Shown here piece after piece: positions 1 to 8,255 of a stretch of 46,632 bases of DNA. The notes under the pieces are model-generated. The model was given only the letters and a program-made list of their open reading frames with translations, was not told the DNA's origin and ran no database searches. The stretch lies in NCBI GenBank assembly GCA_017557605.1, contig JAFYYJ010000121.1, positions 1 through 46,632 of the forward strand, read 5' to 3'. The position numbers were made by a program, and so were the translations under genes. Each line of letters starts with the position of its first letter. Position 1 is the first letter of the stretch. Origin of the DNA: Salinivirgaceae bacterium (lineage in GTDB: Bacteria > Bacteroidota > Bacteroidia > Bacteroidales > SZUA-534).

Positions 1-97
<97 letters not shown>

Positions 98-135
98 TTA
101 AAAGGTTCATAAACAGCACAAAAACTGTTTTAAAC

Positions 136-161
136 AAAAAAAGCTGCCTTTTCGCAGCTTT
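136..161 (-). terminator. Intrinsic terminator of the tRNA-Glu gene
   Basis: On the reverse strand an 8-bp perfect stem (AAAGCTGC / GCAGCTTT) with a 6-base loop is followed by a run of seven T. It starts at the last base of the tRNA CCA end, so it should stop the tRNA transcript before gltX. Confidence 0.85.
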
Positions 162-235
162 GGTAGTCGATAGGAGAATCGAACTCCTATTTAGAGATTG
201 AGAATCTCTCGTCCTAACCGTTAGACGAATCGACC
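161..235 (-). tRNA. tRNA-Glu (anticodon CTC)
   Basis: The reverse strand folds as a 75-base tRNA including an encoded CCA. The acceptor stem GGTCGAT pairs with ATCGACT (one G-T pair at position 1-72), with discriminator A. The T arm carries GTTCGAT. The anticodon stem AGAGA/TCTCT encloses loop TTCTCAA, which gives anticodon CTC and reads GAG codons. The D arm has the TCTAACGGTTAGGA pattern seen in tRNA-Glu. It is flanked by its own promoter and terminator. Confidence 0.95.
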
Positions 236-256
236 GGTTATGTCTTTTTGACGGTG

Positions 257-287
257 CAAAAGTAGTGGTTTTTCCGTTTGTTGCAAT
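257..287 (-). promoter_or_regulatory. Promoter of tRNA-Glu
   Basis: On the reverse strand a TTG (284-286) lies 19 bases before TACTTTTG (257-264). This fits the Bacteroidota pattern of a -33 TTTG-like element and a -7 TAnnTTTG. The predicted start is about 15 bases before the tRNA. Confidence 0.6.
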
Positions 288-354
288 AGTCTGCAGAAAG
301 TTTTTTTCTCATTATCGCACAGCTTATTATTACAGGCCGCTTCGCAGTCTGCAA

Positions 355-1137
355 CTAAAACACCGCCGAGAACGCCAAACTGAGGCTGTGATTGTCGATG
401 TTGTAAACGGGAAGAATACTCATCTCTGTTGTCTGGTCCCAATGGAAAAGCTTCCGCTCCGCAGGAAGTATCCAGTAGGCTACATTAGCCGCCAGAATAC
501 CGATTCCTGCGCCAGCAAGCACATCATTCAGCCAATGGCGGTCGTTGTACATGCGCAGAAAACCGATGCTGCCTGCCACAGCGTAAGCACCTGCACCCCA
601 AGTATTTCCGTACTCCTTACGAATCATTTCGGCACCCACAAAAGCTGTAGCCGTATGTCCCGACGGAAACGAATTGTGAGCATTGGAATCTGGGCGCTTC
701 TCGTTGACAAAATATTTGGTAACTGAAACAATGTTCTGCATTATGATACAGCCTGTAGCCGCAACAGCAATGCGTTCACGGAAAGGATGCCGCGCGTCGG
801 CCCCGACAAAGCCGAGTCCCAAATGCGCCGCAACGGGCAAATACTGAACATATTCATCGATTTTGAGCCTTCGGTCGCCTCGCCAATTCTCAAAATTATC
901 TCTGACATCGTTTTTGCGGTCGCAGAACCAGCCGTTCGATACACCAATGGCGCCTGTCGTAATCAGCACCGTAGGCGCAATCAACTGCACAGGGCGGAAC
1001 CGGCACGACTCGTCGGCCACACGCAGACTGTCGGGCTTGAAGGCAAAGGCGGGTTTGGCCGCAAGCAAGATGCCGATGCCAAGCACCAATAGTGCCGAGA
1101 GCTGTGGACGGATGTAAGAATGTGGCTTTGTGTTCAT
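355..1137 (-). CDS. PAP2-family phosphatase, secreted or membrane-anchored
   Basis: The protein has 260 residues from the ATG at 1137. I chose this start because a signal peptide follows directly (hydrophobic stretch to about residue 32, ending AKPAFA). A frame-open ATG at 1179 would add 14 unlikely residues. The three PAP2 (phosphatidic acid phosphatase type 2) motifs are present in order: KYFVNEKRP (K-x6-RP), PSGH, and R-x5-H-x3-D as RMYNDRHWLND. The usual Ser before that Arg is Leu here. Such enzymes remove phosphate from lipid phosphates such as phosphatidate, undecaprenyl pyrophosphate or lipid A. The active site would face the periplasm. Substrate cannot be told. It is divergent from rsmA. 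Confidence 0.87.
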   Translation of the reverse strand: MNTKPHSYIRPQLSALLVLGIGILLAAKPAFAFKPDSLRVADESCRFRPVQLIAPTVLITTGAIGVSNGWFCDRKNDVRDNFENWRGDRRLKIDEYVQYLPVAAHLGLGFVGADARHPFRERIAVAATGCIIMQNIVSVTKYFVNEKRPDSNAHNSFPSGHTATAFVGAEMIRKEYGNTWGAGAYAVAGSIGFLRMYNDRHWLNDVLAGAGIGILAANVAYWILPAERKLFHWDQTTEMSILPVYNIDNHSLSLAFSAVF

Positions 1138-1258
1138 TCCTTTTGTTTTGAGCATCACAAAAATGCTGATTTTTTGCATTTATGCCATTTAAAAAACATG
1201 TGCGACAAACAATCTTGCGGTCATATTCAAAGAAAATCTGAAAAACGTGTTTCAACTA

Positions 1259-1289
1259 TTTTCAGAACGAACCTAAAAATTTATCTTTC
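1259..1289 (+). promoter_or_regulatory. Possible rsmA-mgtE promoter
   Basis: TTTT (1259-1262), 19 bases, then TATCTTTC (1282-1289), one base off TAnnTTTG. Spacing and position (about 20 bases before the rsmA ATG) fit, but both boxes are imperfect. Confidence 0.35.
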
Positions 1290-1307
1290 CAACCTAAAAA
1301 AACGACG

Positions 1308-2087
1308 ATGCAAAAGGTAAGGGCGAAGAAAAATCTTGGGCAGCATTTCCTTAAAGACCAAAGCATTGCAGCCGATATTGCCAATGGTTTCACCAGCAAT
1401 GCGCCGTGTCTGATTCTGGAGATAGGACCCGGTATGGGCATCCTTACAAGACATCTTCTGCGCCGCCCCAACGCCGATGTGCGCGTGGTTGAAATCGACA
1501 GCGAATCGGTGGAATATCTGAAAGCCGAAATGCCCGAACTCGACGGCCGCATTATCGAAGGCGATTTTCTGAAGCTCAACTTGCCCTCGCTTTTTGACCA
1601 ACCCGTAGCCATTGCCGGCAATTTTCCCTACAACATATCGAGCCAGATACTTTTCAAGATTATCGAGAACCGACAGATGATTCCACAAATGGTTGGAATG
1701 TTCCAGAAAGAAGTTGCGGAACGCGTGGCATCGGGACCGGGTTCGAAAGTATACGGCATATTGAGTGTGCTTCTGCAGGCCTACTATGATATTGATTATC
1801 TGTTCACTGTTCACGAGCATGTGTTCGACCCTCCGCCCAAAGTGAAATCGGGCGTCATCAGACTTGTGCGCAACAATGTTGAGCATCTGCCGTGCAATGA
1901 GCAACTGTTCACACAAATTGTGAAGACAAGTTTCAACCAGCGACGTAAAACACTGTCGAACAGCTTGAAACCGATTCTAAAAGACGCCAAACCTAACTTA
2001 CCTGTGTTCCAACAACGCCCTGAGCAACTAAGCGTCAGTGAGTTTGTGGAACTAACCAACATTATCGAAAATATTATAAAACAATAA
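1308..2087 (+). CDS. rsmA: 16S rRNA dimethyladenosine transferase RsmA (KsgA)
   Basis: The protein has 259 residues, the normal length for the family. It uses S-adenosylmethionine to dimethylate the two adjacent adenines in the 3' terminal hairpin of 16S rRNA, a late step in 30S subunit maturation. The sequence shows KNLGQHFL near the N-terminus, the SAM-binding motif EIGPGMGILT at about 39-48, and the catalytic motif NFPYNISS at about 105-112. The C-terminal helical part contains FNQRRKTLSNSL. The gene sits 8 bases before mgtE, so the two are probably co-transcribed. Identification is secure. Confidence 0.97.
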   Translation: MQKVRAKKNLGQHFLKDQSIAADIANGFTSNAPCLILEIGPGMGILTRHLLRRPNADVRVVEIDSESVEYLKAEMPELDGRIIEGDFLKLNLPSLFDQPVAIAGNFPYNISSQILFKIIENRQMIPQMVGMFQKEVAERVASGPGSKVYGILSVLLQAYYDIDYLFTVHEHVFDPPPKVKSGVIRLVRNNVEHLPCNEQLFTQIVKTSFNQRRKTLSNSLKPILKDAKPNLPVFQQRPEQLSVSEFVELTNIIENIIKQ

Positions 2088-2095
2088 CTTGACTT

Positions 2096-3451
2096 ATGAA
2101 TTTCGAACTTAATAAAGAATTTATCGAGCAACTACAGACGGCCATTCAAGAGCACGCCGACGTGCAGATAGAAAGTATGGTGAAGGAGCTTCACCCGGCC
2201 GATATTGCTGAGATTCTTGGCGAATTGGAAACGGAGGAACGGCAGTATCTTATCAATCTGCTACCTGAGGAGATAACCGCCGACACTATTGTCGAACTTG
2301 AAGAAGACGAACGTGGCGAGCTGCTTAAAGATTTGCCTAGCCAGGAGATTGCTCACTCGGTGATTGAGCACGTCGATTCCGATGATGCCGCCGACATTAT
2401 CTCGGAACTTCCTGAAGATAAGCAGGATGAGGTGTTGTCCAACATCAGCGATATTGAGCAGGCCGGCGACATTGTCGACTTGCTGAACTACGCACCTGAC
2501 TCGGCCGGCGGTCTTATGGCGACGGAGCTTGTCAGCGTCAACGAGGAGCTGACAGTGCGCGCGTGCATCGAAGAAATTCGGAAACAGGCTTCCGAAGTCG
2601 ATGAATTCTTCTACGTTTTCGTTACCGACAGCCAAGACATGCTGAAAGGTGTGTTGCATCTGAAAAAACTGCTGCTGGCAAAAGACACCGAACTGATAAA
2701 GAACCTTATAGAAGATATCCGCTATGTCAAAACCGACGATGACTGTGAGGAGGTTGCCAACATAATGCGAAAATACGACTTGGTGTCGGTACCAGTTGTT
2801 GACAGCATCGGACGGCTAAAAGGCCGCATCACCATTGACGATGTTGTCGATGTCATCAAAGACGAGGCCGAGGAGGATTACCAATTGATGTCTGGTATCA
2901 CTGGCGACATCGACTCCAACGACTCGGTGTTCAAACTGACGCGCGCCCGTATCCCTTGGCTACTGATTGGTCTGGCTGGCGGAATACTTGGCTCCGTTGT
3001 CATTGGCGGTTTCGACAGCCAGCTGATAAAACACCCCGAAATGGCGTTCTTTATTCCGCTGATTGCCGCTATGGGCGGAAACGTGGCCATACAATCGTCG
3101 TCGATTATTGTGCAGGGACTTGCCAACAACTCGCTCGGTCTCGACTCAGCCAGCCGCAAGATTATCAAAGAGGTTCTGGTGGCATTGGTTAACGGCTCAA
3201 TCGTGGCACTTATCGCCTTGATTTACAATATGGTTGTAGGACAATCGTTCGCATTGTGCCTGACTGTCAGCATTTCGCTTATAACCGTGGTGCTTTTTGC
3301 GGCCATTGTTGGGACATCGCTGCCATTGGCTTTCGAGAAGATAAAAATCGACCCCGCCGTGGCTACCGGACCGTTCATTACCACTACCAACGATATTATG
3401 GGTATGATAATCTACTTCTTTGTCAGTTTCCAATGCTATTCATGGTTTTGA
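2096..3451 (+). CDS. mgtE: MgtE-type magnesium channel
   Basis: The protein has 451 residues and the full MgtE layout. An acidic helical MgtE_N domain (about 1-130) is followed by two CBS domains (about 135-260) and five membrane helices (about 285-451). Pore signatures are AAMGGNVAIQ near 325 and DPAVATGPFITTTND, with Asp419 at the position of the Mg2+-selecting aspartate. In the family, Mg2+ bound between the N and CBS domains closes the channel when cell Mg2+ is high, and the many Asp/Glu in 40-130 fit that. It imports Mg2+ across the inner membrane. Co-transcription with rsmA is likely from the 8-base gap. Confidence 0.95.
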   Translation: MNFELNKEFIEQLQTAIQEHADVQIESMVKELHPADIAEILGELETEERQYLINLLPEEITADTIVELEEDERGELLKDLPSQEIAHSVIEHVDSDDAADIISELPEDKQDEVLSNISDIEQAGDIVDLLNYAPDSAGGLMATELVSVNEELTVRACIEEIRKQASEVDEFFYVFVTDSQDMLKGVLHLKKLLLAKDTELIKNLIEDIRYVKTDDDCEEVANIMRKYDLVSVPVVDSIGRLKGRITIDDVVDVIKDEAEEDYQLMSGITGDIDSNDSVFKLTRARIPWLLIGLAGGILGSVVIGGFDSQLIKHPEMAFFIPLIAAMGGNVAIQSSSIIVQGLANNSLGLDSASRKIIKEVLVALVNGSIVALIALIYNMVVGQSFALCLTVSISLITVVLFAAIVGTSLPLAFEKIKIDPAVATGPFITTTNDIMGMIIYFFVSFQCYSWF

Positions 3452-3479
3452 AAATGAAGAAGATATAGTTATTTAAAAC

Positions 3480-3516
3480 TTTGCAACCTAGTTGCAGCTG
3501 GCGTATAATATTTTTG
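3480..3516 (+). promoter_or_regulatory. Palindromic operator and promoter before the CDF exporter
   Basis: A perfect inverted repeat TGCAAC-CTA-GTTGCA spans 3482-3496. A TAnnTTTG box (TATTTTTG) lies at 3509-3516, 12 bases after it and 30 before the ATG. A TTTG at 3480-3483 overlaps the palindrome but is 25 bases from the -7 box. A dimeric regulator bound here would cover the -33 region. The placement before a metal exporter suggests a metal-responsive regulator. Which family binds it is not known to me. Confidence 0.5.
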
Positions 3517-3545
3517 TTTCCGAAAGAATTTAAAACATTATAGTC

Positions 3546-4592
3546 ATGGAAACGGAAAACAAAAATCAGATGCATCATCATGAGCATCACGAGCACAATG
3601 AGCTCCATCACGAGCATCATCACGCAGAAGAACATCATCATCACCACCACGATGAAGACGGTGAGCACGAACATCATCACCACCATCACGAACACGGACA
3701 CCACCATCATCATCACCACAGCCACGAGCTGACATCGCTCAACAAGGCGTTCATTGTGGGCATAATGCTCAACGTGCTGTTTGTGGTGGCCGAAGCCACT
3801 GCCGGCTGGGTGAGCAACTCGATGGGCCTGTTGGCCGACGCGGGCCACAACTTGAGCGATGTGGCGAGTCTGCTGCTGGCATTAGTCGCCTTCCGAATGG
3901 CCAAACGCAGTGCGTCGCGCCGCTACACCTACGGCTACAAGAAAAGCACCGTGCTGGTATCGCTGCTTAACGCGATAATTCTAATGGTGGCCGTGGTATT
4001 CATTGTGTATGAGAGTGTTGAACAACTGCTGAACCCCGAGCCTGTGGGCGGCAAAATAATTGTAATCACTGCGGCTATCGGCGTGGTTATCAACGGCTTG
4101 ACGGCTTATCTGTTTATCGACAAGAAAGACAAGGACCTGAACGTGAAGGGCGCCTATTTGCATATGGCCGCCGACGCGCTGGTATCAGTCGGCGTGGTGG
4201 TTTCGGGCGTGGTGATTTACTTCACCGGCTGGTACTTTATCGATGCCATCATCGGCTTGACCGTGGCTGTGATAATCATAGTATCGACCTGGGATTTGCT
4301 GAAAGACAGCCTGCGACTGGCTATGGACGGCGTTCCGGCTTCAATCGACACTCTGCGGCTCACCAACGACATCTGCAAGATTGACGGCGTTGAAGAGATT
4401 CACCACTTGCACGTGTGGGCCATAAGCACCACCGAGACAGCCGCCACAGCACATGTGGTGACAAGCAATATGCCTGAAATGCAGCGCATTAAAATCGAAA
4501 TCAAGCACACAATGGCTGACTTTGGCATCGGCCACGCCACGCTAGAGTTTGAGGAACACGGCTGCGAGTGCGGCGAGCACGACCATTGCTGA
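3546..4592 (+). CDS. Cation diffusion facilitator (Zn2+-type) with His-rich N-terminus
   Basis: The protein has 348 residues. Residues 10-60 hold 33 histidines mixed with Glu and Asp, a very dense metal-binding tail. Six membrane helices follow (about 65-265). HNLSD in helix 2 and HMAAD in helix 5 give the His/Asp tetrad that binds Zn2+ in ZitB/CzcD-like CDF exporters. The C-terminal cytoplasmic domain contains HHLHVW, and the protein ends in CECGEHDHC, a second metal-binding tail. CDF proteins exchange metal for protons and lower cytoplasmic zinc (also Cd2+ or Co2+). The HxxxD pairs favour zinc, but specificity is inferred. A palindromic operator lies upstream and an intrinsic terminator downstream. 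Confidence 0.92.
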   Translation: METENKNQMHHHEHHEHNELHHEHHHAEEHHHHHHDEDGEHEHHHHHHEHGHHHHHHHSHELTSLNKAFIVGIMLNVLFVVAEATAGWVSNSMGLLADAGHNLSDVASLLLALVAFRMAKRSASRRYTYGYKKSTVLVSLLNAIILMVAVVFIVYESVEQLLNPEPVGGKIIVITAAIGVVINGLTAYLFIDKKDKDLNVKGAYLHMAADALVSVGVVVSGVVIYFTGWYFIDAIIGLTVAVIIIVSTWDLLKDSLRLAMDGVPASIDTLRLTNDICKIDGVEEIHHLHVWAISTTETAATAHVVTSNMPEMQRIKIEIKHTMADFGIGHATLEFEEHGCECGEHDHC

Positions 4593-4596
4593 CGGT

Positions 4597-4630
4597 GAGT
4601 TTTAAGTTGTAAGTTATTAAAGTTTTAAGT
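4597..4630 (+). repeat. Post-stop AT-rich element, copy 1
   Basis: GTTTTAAGTTGTAAGTTATT and the following AAAGTTTTAAGT start 6 bases after the CDF stop codon. A near-identical stretch follows pepO on the other strand (21255-21286), and a shorter relative follows guaB (7053-7077). Function unknown. Confidence 0.5.
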
Positions 4631-4664
4631 AGAGATGTGTCATACGGCACGTCTCTATTTTTTT
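4631..4664 (+). terminator. Intrinsic terminator of the CDF gene
   Basis: The 9-bp stem AGAGATGTG / CACGTCTCT (one T-G pair) has an 8-base loop and is followed by A and seven T. It overlaps the last bases of the convergent gene at 4663. Confidence 0.8.
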
Positions 4665-5358
4665 AATATCTAATTGTGCCTCGGTGTTTTACGTCATCCA
4701 TTATTGATGCCGGTTTAATGTAGCCTTCGTCGGGTGTATCGCGAATAAATCGTTCTATCTCTTCTTTTGTTGTTGCAAATTGTTCCGTTTTAATTAAAAG
4801 TGAATCAATTTGTTTTCGGCATTTCTGATAAGCATCTTCATCGCGAACAGCTATGACTTCATCAAAAATTGCATCCGTAAATCCTTTGCCAAATTCCTTT
4901 CCATCGTTATGACAAGTCTTGTACATAATTGCTGCGCCACCATTTCCTTTCTTGCCTTCATACATATCATTAAGAATATCTGCAAGATTTCTTCTTGATA
5001 TGCGAGTAGCAAGTTCGCAAATATCCCACAGCATCTGTGCATATTTTAATTCTGTGCTGTCACGAACAATCCAAAACGATTGTGTTTTGTCCAATGCCGC
5101 ACAGAAATAAACTTTCTCTGCCATCTTTTTCCATCCTCGCTTTGTCGCAGGCACATCAAGTTCTCCCCACAAGCCAGCAGCAATTGCGTGATATAAGTTG
5201 GCCTTCTTTAACTTTTCAATTGTCGAATCGGAAGGTTGTCCTTGAAACATATCAAAAGATAGTTTCACATCTGGTTGCCAAAACACGTGTGTTTCTGTCT
5301 CATATTGGGCAAAGCAATTGAGCGATGCAAACATCAATACAAATACCAATCTTTTCAT
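4663..5358 (-). CDS. Secreted protein of unknown function
   Basis: The protein has 231 residues with a clear signal peptide (MKRLVFVLMFASLNCFAQ). The mature part starts with YETETHVFWQPDVKLSFDMF. This W-x-x-D-x-K-L-x-F/W-x-x-F-x-G pattern occurs near the N-terminus of several secreted Bacteroidota proteins, but I cannot tie it to a named family with confidence. The rest looks helical and charged, with Cys at about 84, 106, 144 and 193. No catalytic motif is visible. The gene is richer in A and T than its neighbours guaB and the CDF gene, which may point to separate origin. It has a good promoter of its own and faces the CDF gene tail to tail. Confidence 0.7.
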   Translation of the reverse strand: MKRLVFVLMFASLNCFAQYETETHVFWQPDVKLSFDMFQGQPSDSTIEKLKKANLYHAIAAGLWGELDVPATKRGWKKMAEKVYFCAALDKTQSFWIVRDSTELKYAQMLWDICELATRISRRNLADILNDMYEGKKGNGGAAIMYKTCHNDGKEFGKGFTDAIFDEVIAVRDEDAYQKCRKQIDSLLIKTEQFATTKEEIERFIRDTPDEGYIKPASIMDDVKHRGTIRY

Positions 5359-5383
5359 AATAATTACCTGTTTCTGTTTACGC

Positions 5384-5414
5384 CAAAAATACCATATAAT
5401 ATTAATTGTGCAAA
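5384..5414 (-). promoter_or_regulatory. Promoter of the 4663-5358 gene
   Basis: On the reverse strand TTTG (5411-5414), exactly 19 bases, then TATTTTTG (5384-5391). The predicted start gives a leader of about 20 bases. A second TAnnTTTG (TAGATTTG, 5411-5418) overlaps the -33 box and could be a weaker alternative. Confidence 0.6.
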
Positions 5415-5559
5415 TCTATAATTCTGGCGGAGTGTATGCTTATTGCGTTATAGATTATCGGCTAACAACATCGAAAAAAAATCCGCGAGTGTCGGTCGAA
5501 GAACCAACCTAAATCCGTATCATTGCAAAATTTTTTTTATTCCGAAAAACGCAACAAAA

Positions 5560-7053
5560 ATGGCAAAGATTTTCAACGACGTATCAAGAACTTTCGGCGA
5601 GTATCTGCTCATTCCCGGACTCACAACCAAACAATGCACACCTAACAACGTGTCGCTGCGCACACCGCTTGTAAAATTCAAAAAAGGCGAAGAACCGGCA
5701 ATCAGTCTGAACATTCCGTTTGTGTCGGCAATTATGCAGTCGGTTTCCGACTCAGGCCTGGCAATCGAGCTTGCGCGAAACGGCGGTCTGTCGTTCATCT
5801 TCGGGTCGCAACCCATTGAGTCGCAGGCCGAAATGGTCCGCCGCGTAAAGAAATTCAAAGCCGGATTTGTAACCAGCGATTCGAACGTGAAACCCGACAG
5901 CACCCTGAACGACGTGCTCGACCTGATTCAGCGCACCGGCCACTCGACCGTTGGCGTAACGCACGACGGAACACCAAACGGCCGCCTGCTGGGTATGATT
6001 ACCAGCCGCGACTACCGCACTGACAAGGACGACCTGAACGACAAGGTTGAACTTCATATGACCCCGTTCGACAAACTGACCGTGGGCAAACTCGGAATTA
6101 CTTTGAGCGACGCCAACCAGCTCATCTGGGACAACAAACTCAACACTCTTCCGATTATCGACGAGAATCAGAACCTGATGTACTTTGTCTTCCGCAAGGA
6201 CCACGACAGCCACCACGACAACCCCAACGAGTTGTCGGACGCCAACAAGAAACTGCTTGTGGGCGCAGGCATCAACACCCGCGACTATGAAAAGCGCGTT
6301 CCAGCTCTGATTGAGGCTGGCGCTGATGTTCTCTGCATCGACTCGTCGGACGGATACTCGGAATGGCAGCTTGAAACACTGAAATGGATAAAAGCAAAAT
6401 ATGGCGACACCGTAAAGGTTGGTGCAGGCAATATTGTTGATAAAGAAGGATTTGACTATCTGGTTGCGGCAGGCGCCGATTTCATCAAGATTGGCATCGG
6501 TGGCGGTTCAATCTGCATCACCCGTGAGCAGAAGGGCATTGGCCGTGGTCAGGCTACAGCCGTTATGGATGTGGCAGCCGCCCGCGACGAATACTTCAAA
6601 AAGACCGGCATCTACATTCCAATCTGCTCTGATGGCGGCATTGTACAAGACTACCATATGGTGCTGGCACTGGCTATGGGCGCCGACTTCCTGATGATGG
6701 GCCGCTACTTTGCCCGCTTCGACGAGTCGCCGACCAAGAAACTTACCATCGGCAACCGCATTGTGAAAGAGTACTGGGGCGAAGGCTCGAACCGCGCCAA
6801 GAACTGGCAGCGCTACGATATGGGTGGCGCATCGGCACTTAAATTCGAAGAGGGTGTTGACAGCTACGTGCCTTACGCCGGTAAGATGAAGGACAACCTG
6901 GCACTCACGCTCGGTAAAATCCGCGCCACAATGTGCAGCTGCGGCTCGCTGTCAATCAAAGACTTGCAACAGAACGCGAAAATCACTGTCGTTTCATCGA
7001 CATCAATCATCGAGGGCGGTGCTCACGATGTGATTCTGAAGGACCAGAATTAG
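5560..7053 (+). CDS. guaB: IMP dehydrogenase
   Basis: The protein has 497 residues from the ATG at 5560 ([17 protein letters not shown]). The frame is open to an ATG at 5443, but those 39 extra residues do not look like coding sequence. It oxidises IMP to XMP with NAD+, the committed step to guanine nucleotides. A (beta/alpha)8 barrel is interrupted by a CBS pair (about 95-235). The catalytic loop [11 protein letters not shown] places the nucleophile at Cys319, followed by GIGRGQA. The usual text is GxGPGSxCTTR, so Pro is Gly and one Thr is Ile here, as in a divergent IMPDH subgroup. The flap region has YVPYAGKM. It is monocistronic, with a terminator after it. Confidence 0.93.
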   Translation: MAKIFNDVSRTFGEYLLIPGLTTKQCTPNNVSLRTPLVKFKKGEEPAISLNIPFVSAIMQSVSDSGLAIELARNGGLSFIFGSQPIESQAEMVRRVKKFKAGFVTSDSNVKPDSTLNDVLDLIQRTGHSTVGVTHDGTPNGRLLGMITSRDYRTDKDDLNDKVELHMTPFDKLTVGKLGITLSDANQLIWDNKLNTLPIIDENQNLMYFVFRKDHDSHHDNPNELSDANKKLLVGAGINTRDYEKRVPALIEAGADVLCIDSSDGYSEWQLETLKWIKAKYGDTVKVGAGNIVDKEGFDYLVAAGADFIKIGIGGGSICITREQKGIGRGQATAVMDVAAARDEYFKKTGIYIPICSDGGIVQDYHMVLALAMGADFLMMGRYFARFDESPTKKLTIGNRIVKEYWGEGSNRAKNWQRYDMGGASALKFEEGVDSYVPYAGKMKDNLALTLGKIRATMCSCGSLSIKDLQQNAKITVVSSTSIIEGGAHDVILKDQN

Positions 7054-7077
7054 TTTTAAGTTGTTTATAAATTAAAG
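7053..7077 (+). repeat. Post-stop AT-rich element, partial copy
   Basis: GTTTTAAGTTGTTTATAAAT followed by TAAAG begins at the last base of the guaB stop codon. It matches the first half of the elements after the CDF gene and pepO, then diverges. Confidence 0.4.
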
Positions 7078-7079
7078 CG

Positions 7080-7111
7080 AAAGGCAGTCGTTAAGCTGCC
7101 TTTTGTTGTTT
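7080..7111 (+). terminator. Intrinsic terminator of guaB
   Basis: The 8-bp stem AAAGGCAG / CTGCCTTT has an 8-base loop and is followed by TGTTGTTT. Confidence 0.75.
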
Positions 7112-7216
7112 ATGAGAGGAAAAGAAGAAAACGCCAATCCTATCCCTCTCCCCTACACCACAAAAAAAGGTCAGTGACAATATGCCACCAACCTTTTGTA
7201 TAATAATCTAAACAAG

Positions 7217-8035
7217 TTATTTCCCTGTAGTATTCAAGTTAATCATCGGAATGTTGTTGCCGCCTGTGTAAACTGGCAGTTTGCCGTCCCAACGCTCGAG
7301 GGCGTACTGTTGAACCAGGAGCGCGTTAAGGCTGGCTGCCACAGTACGGTTATAATAAGCCTCTCCGTCTGCCTTGATTTTCAAAGCTTTAGCTTCACCC
7401 TCTGCTTGTGCGATAGCAATCTTCGCCTGAGCCTCAGCTTTCTTCACTTCGTTCTCAGCCTTTAAACTTTCCTGAATAGCGTTGTTCTTGGCCTCTATAG
7501 CTGCCGACAACGATGCCGGCGGAGTTATCTGCGATGTGAATTCCGACACCATAAAGCCCTCTTTCATCAGCGAACTGTCGAGCATAACGCGAACCTCGGC
7601 CTCAAACTTGGCGCGGCTGGCCATCAACTCGTCCGATGTATAGCGGTTGGCTGTGATGCGATAAGCATCGTAAATGACAGTTTTCATATAGCCGTCTTCA
7701 ATCTTCCGCAAATCAACACGATATTTGGCAAAAATCTTCACCACTTTGTCGCGCTGAACCTGATAAGCCAGACGCGGGTCCATTTTGAACACGGCGGCGT
7801 CTTTGGTTGTAACCGTAAACGGCGCATAATCAACACGTTGAATATTGACCGGATAGCTATAAACCGATGTGGTTATTGGATTATAAACCACCCAACCGGT
7901 AATAGGAACAGCCTGAAGCTCTCCTTGCTCGGTAACTGAGAATTTTTTGAACTTGATTCCTGCCTCTGAAGAATCGACAACTGCGCAGCTCGTAAACGTA
8001 GCCGCAACTGTCAGTAATAACAACAAACGTTTCAT
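7217..8035 (-). CDS. SPFH (prohibitin-like) domain lipoprotein
   Basis: The protein has 272 residues. A lipoprotein signal ends at TSC, so Cys17 would be lipidated. Residues about 20-190 form an SPFH/band-7 domain. They include the stretch YAPFTVTTKDAAVFKMDPRL and a C-terminal part with TPPASLSAAIEAKNNAIQ. A charged coiled coil rich in Ala, Glu and Lys follows (about 185-230, EVKKAEAQAKIAIAQAEGEA), as in prohibitins and HflK/HflC. Family members form ring-shaped membrane scaffolds. The specific role and partners here are unknown. The gene stands alone, convergent with guaB. The 220 bases upstream show no clear promoter box. Confidence 0.85.
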   Translation of the reverse strand: MKRLLLLLTVAATFTSCAVVDSSEAGIKFKKFSVTEQGELQAVPITGWVVYNPITTSVYSYPVNIQRVDYAPFTVTTKDAAVFKMDPRLAYQVQRDKVVKIFAKYRVDLRKIEDGYMKTVIYDAYRITANRYTSDELMASRAKFEAEVRVMLDSSLMKEGFMVSEFTSQITPPASLSAAIEAKNNAIQESLKAENEVKKAEAQAKIAIAQAEGEAKALKIKADGEAYYNRTVAASLNALLVQQYALERWDGKLPVYTGGNNIPMINLNTTGK

Positions 8036-8255
8036 TTTATTAAGTATTAGTTTTTAATGGTTATTCAATTATTCTGCAATTCTCTGGTTTCCTTTTGTCT
8101 TTTAGTATCTTTAAATGATTAAAGGTTGTGCTTTCATAATATTCCTTTTTTATTGACAATGAAGAATATATCCCGCTTTTCTTCCCTTGACAATGGACGT
8201 TTCATCATTGAATCAGCTTTGACAAATATAATAATGTGTGTTTTATATCTTCTGT

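Noticed and set aside
355..1179. ATG at 1179 as start of the PAP2 gene.
   Set aside because: It would place 14 residues before a complete signal peptide; the ATG at 1137 fits better.
5443..5559. Extended N-terminus of IMP dehydrogenase.
   Set aside because: The 39 residues have no match to the family, and the ATG at 5560 gives the normal N-terminus.
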